NCBI GenBank assembly: GCA_934373295.1
Contig: CAKROK010000046.1
Coordinates: 1-17,355 of the forward strand
Source: an uncultured Christensenellaceae bacterium
Lineage (GTDB): Bacteria; Bacillota; Clostridia; Christensenellales; Christensenellaceae
Direction of reading: 5' to 3'
Length of the DNA stretch: 17,355 bases
In this document: positions 14,437 to 17,355 of the stretch, one piece after another
Numbering within the stretch: position 1 is the stretch's first letter
How the letters are laid out: the number at the start of each line of letters is the position of its first letter
Notes under the pieces: model-generated
Database searches by the model: none
What the model was told of the DNA's origin: nothing
What the model saw: only the letters and a program-made list of their open reading frames with translations
Translations under genes and position numbers: made by a program

Positions 14437-15699
14437 ATGAGCAATAAAATCGATGAAAACAAACCGGTGAAGTGCTCCTTTTGTGGTAAATATCAGGAAC
14501 AGGTGAGAAGGCTTATCGCCGGTCCGGGCGTATACATCTGTGATGAATGCGTCAATCTCTGTAAGGAGATTATCGACGAGGATTTTGCGGATGTTTCTTC
14601 GCCTGATTCGGAGATAAACGTATTAAAGCCAAAGGAAATATCTGCCATACTCGATCAGTACGTTATCGGGCAGACCGAGGCGAAAAAATACCTTTCTGTT
14701 GCGGTTTACAACCATTATAAGCGCATATTGGATAAGGAGAGCGACGACCCGACGGAGCTTCAGAAGTCGAACATTCTTATGCTCGGCCCGACGGGCTGCG
14801 GCAAGACGCTGTTGGCGCAGACACTCGCAAGGATATTAAACGTCCCCTTTGCGATAGCGGACGCGACCAGCCTCACAGAGGCGGGATACGTCGGAGAGGA
14901 CGTCGAAAATATACTTTTAAAACTCATTCAGGCGGCAGATTATGACGTTGAGCGCGCTCAGAAGGGCATTATTTACATCGACGAGATCGATAAGATAGCG
15001 AGAAAGAGCGACAATCCGTCCATAACGCGCGACGTTTCGGGCGAGGGCGTTCAGCAGGCGCTCTTAAAGATAATCGAGGGTACCGTTGCGAGTGTTCCTC
15101 CGCAGGGAGGAAGGAAGCACCCACATCAGGAGTTCATCCAGATAGACACGACGAACATACTGTTCATCTGCGGCGGCGCGTTCGGCGGTCTTGAAACAGT
15201 CATTGAGAACAGAACAGGCAGAAAGAGCATGGGCTTTGGCGCAGACGTTCGCTCAAAGGAGCAAAAGGACCTCGGCGAGATGTTCTCGCAGCTTCTTCCG
15301 GAGGATCTTATAAAGTTCGGCCTTATTCCCGAGTTTGTGGGCAGAGTTCCTGTGGTCGTCACGTTGGAGCAGCTTGATGAAAAGGCGCTTGTGAACATAC
15401 TCACCAAGCCCAAGAATGCGCTCATAAAGCAGTATAGAAAGCTCGTGGGCATCGACGGAGTCGACCTTGAGTTTGAGGACGACGCCGTTAAGGAGATAGC
15501 GAAGCTCGCGCTTGAGAGAAACACGGGTGCGAGAGGTCTGCGTAGTATCATTGAAGGTGTTATGATGGATATTATGTATGACATTCCCTCGAGAAGAGAT
15601 ATCGCGAAGTGCATCATCACAAAGAACTGCATCAGAAAAAAGGAAAAGCCCAGGCTTTTAACAAGTGATGATAAACTCCTGCCTGCGGCGAATGAATAA
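14437..15699 (+). CDS. clpX: ATP-dependent Clp protease ATP-binding subunit ClpX
   Basis: AAA+ unfoldase that recognises tagged proteins and feeds them into ClpP (420 residues, standard). The N-terminal zinc-binding domain has C13, C16, C35 and C38. Walker A is GPTGCGKT (117-124), and Walker B includes D182-E183 in IYIDEID. The ClpP-docking tripeptide is M265-G266-F267, a permitted variant of the IGF loop. The GAR-type pore and 'RNTGARGLRSIIEG' sensor-2 region are present. The ribosome site is weak (TAGG, 6 nt before the ATG) compared with its neighbours, so translation may depend on coupling with clpP. A strong terminator lies just after the stop. Confidence 0.98.
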   Translation: MSNKIDENKPVKCSFCGKYQEQVRRLIAGPGVYICDECVNLCKEIIDEDFADVSSPDSEINVLKPKEISAILDQYVIGQTEAKKYLSVAVYNHYKRILDKESDDPTELQKSNILMLGPTGCGKTLLAQTLARILNVPFAIADATSLTEAGYVGEDVENILLKLIQAADYDVERAQKGIIYIDEIDKIARKSDNPSITRDVSGEGVQQALLKIIEGTVASVPPQGGRKHPHQEFIQIDTTNILFICGGAFGGLETVIENRTGRKSMGFGADVRSKEQKDLGEMFSQLLPEDLIKFGLIPEFVGRVPVVVTLEQLDEKALVNILTKPKNALIKQYRKLVGIDGVDLEFEDDAVKEIAKLALERNTGARGLRSIIEGVMMDIMYDIPSRRDIAKCIITKNCIRKKEKPRLLTSDDKLLPAANE

Positions 15700-15718
15700 A
15701 TTCATTCTTACTGTAAAT

Positions 15719-15754
15719 AAATGCACCAAAGGATTTCCCTAAGGTGCATTTTTG
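15719..15754. terminator. Bidirectional terminator between clpX and tetR
   Basis: AAATGCACC (15719-15727) and GGTGCATTT (15743-15751) form a 9-bp stem around a 15-nt loop. T-runs follow on the plus strand (15749-15753) and A/T-rich sequence flanks the other side. The two convergent genes end on either side of it, so it should stop both transcripts. Confidence 0.8.
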
Positions 15755-15762
15755 ATATAATT

Positions 15763-16311
15763 CTATTTAAATGTGGACAAGCTGGTTTTGACCATGGAAT
15801 TGACAAATTCTATTATATCGTGCTTGCCGTATTTGCCGTAACATTCGATAACTACATGCATAAGGCCGTTTGACAGATGAATATACAGCATATCCAATTG
15901 GTTGTCTGTAGCATTATTAAGGATCAATTTCCAATACTCTATGCTTTCCTTGTGAGCGAGTGATATCATACTATGTATCAATCTCGAGCTTGCGGCGTTA
16001 AATATAAGAATTCTGCAAGCATTTTCATTTTCCTCAATTATTTTATATATCGCTTCAATCAATGATGAAACGTCGAATGAATCTATCAACTTTAAAGATT
16101 CATTAAACGCATCTAAGATTTCCTGCTCAATGCTTTCTAATAAATCGAAACAGTTTCCGTAATGTGCATAAAACGTTGCTCTGTTTAATCCTGCCAACTC
16201 GCATACCTCTTTAACCGTTATTTTATTTATCGGTTTTGTTTGCATTAGTTTTAACAGCGCATTTTTCAGCACTAATTTGGTATAACGTACCCGTGCATCA
16301 TTCTTTTTCAT
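15763..16311 (-). CDS. TetR/AcrR-family transcriptional regulator
   Basis: One-domain HTH repressor plus ligand-binding helices, 182 residues. The start is set at 16311: GGAG is six bases upstream of this ATG but directly abuts the in-frame ATG at 16317, which therefore cannot use it. The N-terminal HTH is clear ('ALLKLMQTKPINKITVKEVCELAGLNRATFYAHYGNCFDLLE'-type pattern, about residues 18-60), the hallmark of TetR. The C-terminal half is helical and not recognisable as a known ligand pocket. It is transcribed divergently from the SDR gene, so it probably represses that gene and itself through dyads in the shared region. Codon and base use are AT-rich compared with clpX. Confidence 0.88.
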   Translation of the reverse strand: MKKNDARVRYTKLVLKNALLKLMQTKPINKITVKEVCELAGLNRATFYAHYGNCFDLLESIEQEILDAFNESLKLIDSFDVSSLIEAIYKIIEENENACRILIFNAASSRLIHSMISLAHKESIEYWKLILNNATDNQLDMLYIHLSNGLMHVVIECYGKYGKHDIIEFVNSMVKTSLSTFK

Positions 16312-16354
16312 TTTCATCTCCTAACAAAATATTTACATTTAGACTCGACATCAA

Positions 16355-16392
16355 GTCACGGAGTGACGGTTATTTTTCTGTTATAGAAAAAT
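16355..16392. promoter_or_regulatory. Two inverted repeats near the tetR start
   Basis: GTCAC-GGA-GTGAC (16355-16367) and ATTTTTCT-GTTAT-AGAAAAAT (16372-16392, 8-bp perfect arms) lie 45-80 bp before the tetR start. The second overlaps a TATAAC on the minus strand that could be a -10 box. They are candidate TetR operators for autoregulation. Binding is inferred. Confidence 0.4.
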
Positions 16393-16398
16393 TGATGG

Positions 16399-16425
16399 TT
16401 GAGAATTCCTCAATTAAAGTATACT
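16399..16425 (+). promoter_or_regulatory. Putative promoter of the SDR gene overlapping a dyad
   Basis: TATACT (16420-16425) is a good -10 box. TTGAGA (16399-16404) would be a -35 box with a short 15-bp spacer. The dyad TTGAG-AATTC-CTCAA (16399-16413) coincides with the -35 area, a typical repressor position. A TATAAA at 16425-16430 is an alternative -10. Confidence 0.4.
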
Positions 16426-16441
16426 ATAAAGATGAAAGATA

Positions 16442-16457
16442 ATCAACAAGTGTTGAT
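16442..16457. promoter_or_regulatory. Operator-like palindrome before the SDR gene
   Basis: ATCAACA-AG-TGTTGAT has 7-bp perfect arms around a 2-nt centre. It lies just downstream of the proposed -10 box and ends four bases before the ribosome site (GGAGG, 16462-16466), where a bound repressor would block transcription. TetR-family operators commonly have this size and form. Confidence 0.5.
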
Positions 16458-16473
16458 AAACGGAGGTGATATC

Positions 16474-17355
16474 ATGTATAACAAATATTTGATTACTGGT
16501 GCTTCGGGTTTTTTAGGTAGAAACGTCATAAAAGGGCTTTTAGATAAAAAGGCAGAGATCAGAGCCTTAATTATGCGAGACGATCCTTTGGAGGAGTTGA
16601 TTCCGAGTGAAGTCCAAATAATTTATGGCAATGTATGCGATGTTGATTCGATGCGGGATTTTTTTGAAAATTCAGATTGCAATACATGCGTGATTCATTG
16701 CGCTGGTATTGTTTCCGTTGCATCAAACCCCGAACAGCGCATCTACGATGTTAATGTCGGAGGTACTAAGAATATTATTTCGCTTTGTGAGAAAAACAAA
16801 GTTGGGAAACTAATATATGTAAGTTCAGTTCATGCAATACCTGAAAAACCAAAGGGAATAGAAATTACAGAGGATGCATGTTTTTTGCCTGATTTGGTAG
16901 AAGGGGATTATGCCAAAAGCAAATCAATAGCGACTTCACTCGTGTTGAAGGCTGCAAAAAGGGGCTTAGATGTAAACGTGGTTTTTCCGAGCGGCATTAT
17001 AGGCCCGGGCGATAACGGAAAAGGGAGCATAACGAGTATGCTTTTATCGTTTATTTCAGGGAAACTACCGTTAGCGGTAAAAGGCGGATACGATTTTGTT
17101 GACGTCAGGGACGTTGCATATGGAATAATTTCATGCAGCGAAAAAGGATTACCAGGTCGCGGATATATTTTATCCGGACATTATGCTTCGATCAAAAACC
17201 TTCTTGATGCCGCAAAATCTGCAATCAATTTAAAACGTTTGGTTTCTTATTTACCAATATGGATAGCGAAGGTTGTAGCACCTCTTTATGAAAAATGGAG
17301 CATATTAAAAAAACGCCCACTATTTTTTACTCCGCAGTCTGTAGCTGTGCTTGAT
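16474..17355 (+). CDS. Extended-SDR NAD(P)-dependent epimerase/dehydratase-like protein, partial (3' end beyond window)
   Basis: The reading frame stays open from ATG 16474 to the window end (294 codons). The start has an ideal GGAGGTGAT ribosome site (16462-16470). The Rossmann motif TGASGFLG (8-15) binds NAD(P), and S117-S118 with Y146-x-x-x-K150 (YAKSK) gives the SDR catalytic set. 'VFPSGIIGPGD' and 'FVDVRDVA' are typical extended-SDR blocks. The late 'KKRPLFFTPQSVAVL' segment resembles the dihydroflavonol-reductase/3-beta-HSD-like side of the family, where about 30-45 residues usually remain, so the protein is nearly complete. Relatives act on sugar nucleotides, sterols, flavonoids or aldehydes. 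The substrate is not predictable. AT-rich codon use and the divergent TetR suggest an inducible accessory enzyme. Confidence 0.87.
   Translation, partial: MYNKYLITGASGFLGRNVIKGLLDKKAEIRALIMRDDPLEELIPSEVQIIYGNVCDVDSMRDFFENSDCNTCVIHCAGIVSVASNPEQRIYDVNVGGTKNIISLCEKNKVGKLIYVSSVHAIPEKPKGIEITEDACFLPDLVEGDYAKSKSIATSLVLKAAKRGLDVNVVFPSGIIGPGDNGKGSITSMLLSFISGKLPLAVKGGYDFVDVRDVAYGIISCSEKGLPGRGYILSGHYASIKNLLDAAKSAINLKRLVSYLPIWIAKVVAPLYEKWSILKKRPLFFTPQSVAVLD

Noticed and set aside
16236..16442. Small plus-strand frame across the tetR start and intergenic region
   Set aside because: It overlaps the tetR N-terminus and the control dyads, with no convincing ribosome site or similarity.
1..17355. CRISPR array, tRNA/rRNA genes, insertion sequences or phage genes
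   Set aside because: No regularly spaced repeats, cloverleaf-like sequences, transposase motifs or long terminal inverted repeats were seen.

Overview
The window looks like a chromosomal segment from a Gram-positive anaerobe of the Bacillota, most likely class Clostridia. This is inferred from family content and synteny (RNase J, a YlbF/YmcA-family protein, mltG beside a U32 peptidase, the tig-clpP-clpX block), strong AGGAGG-type ribosome binding sites and extended -10 sigma-A-like promoters. Base composition is moderately GC-rich over most of the window and clearly AT-richer after about 15.7 kb. No RNA gene, insertion sequence or CRISPR array was recognised.

Region 1 (1-2613, minus strand) is an ABC importer operon in the order ATPase, permease, substrate-binding lipoprotein. 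It belongs to the SsuABC/TauABC/ThiXYZ type. Its substrate cannot be read from the sequence. A strong hairpin terminator at the left edge ends a plus-strand unit lying outside the window.

Region 2 (2764-9828, plus strand) is a tightly packed run: RNase J, a YlbF/YmcA-family helical protein, the septal lytic transglycosylase MltG, a U32-family Fe-S peptidase-like protein (tRNA hydroxylation type), a diverged FtsA, and FtsZ. It starts at a good promoter (2705-2733) and ends at an intrinsic terminator (9854-9880). It links RNA turnover and tRNA modification with peptidoglycan cutting and Z-ring assembly.

Region 3 (9936-12293) is a CtpE-like cation P-type ATPase. Region 4 (12303-15754) is the protein-quality block trigger factor, ClpP and ClpX. 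It has a textbook promoter, a long hairpin between tig and clpP, and a terminator that also serves the facing tetR gene.

Region 5 (15763-17355) is AT-rich. It holds a TetR-family regulator and a divergently transcribed extended-SDR (epimerase-like) gene cut by the window edge, separated by about 160 bp with several dyads that look like operators. This is the most accessory-looking part of the window.

The rest is largely housekeeping, and I see no clear new multi-gene system. The points most worth following are the atypical FtsA paired with FtsZ, the structured AT-rich leader before ftsA, the tig-clpP hairpin, and the TetR/SDR control region.
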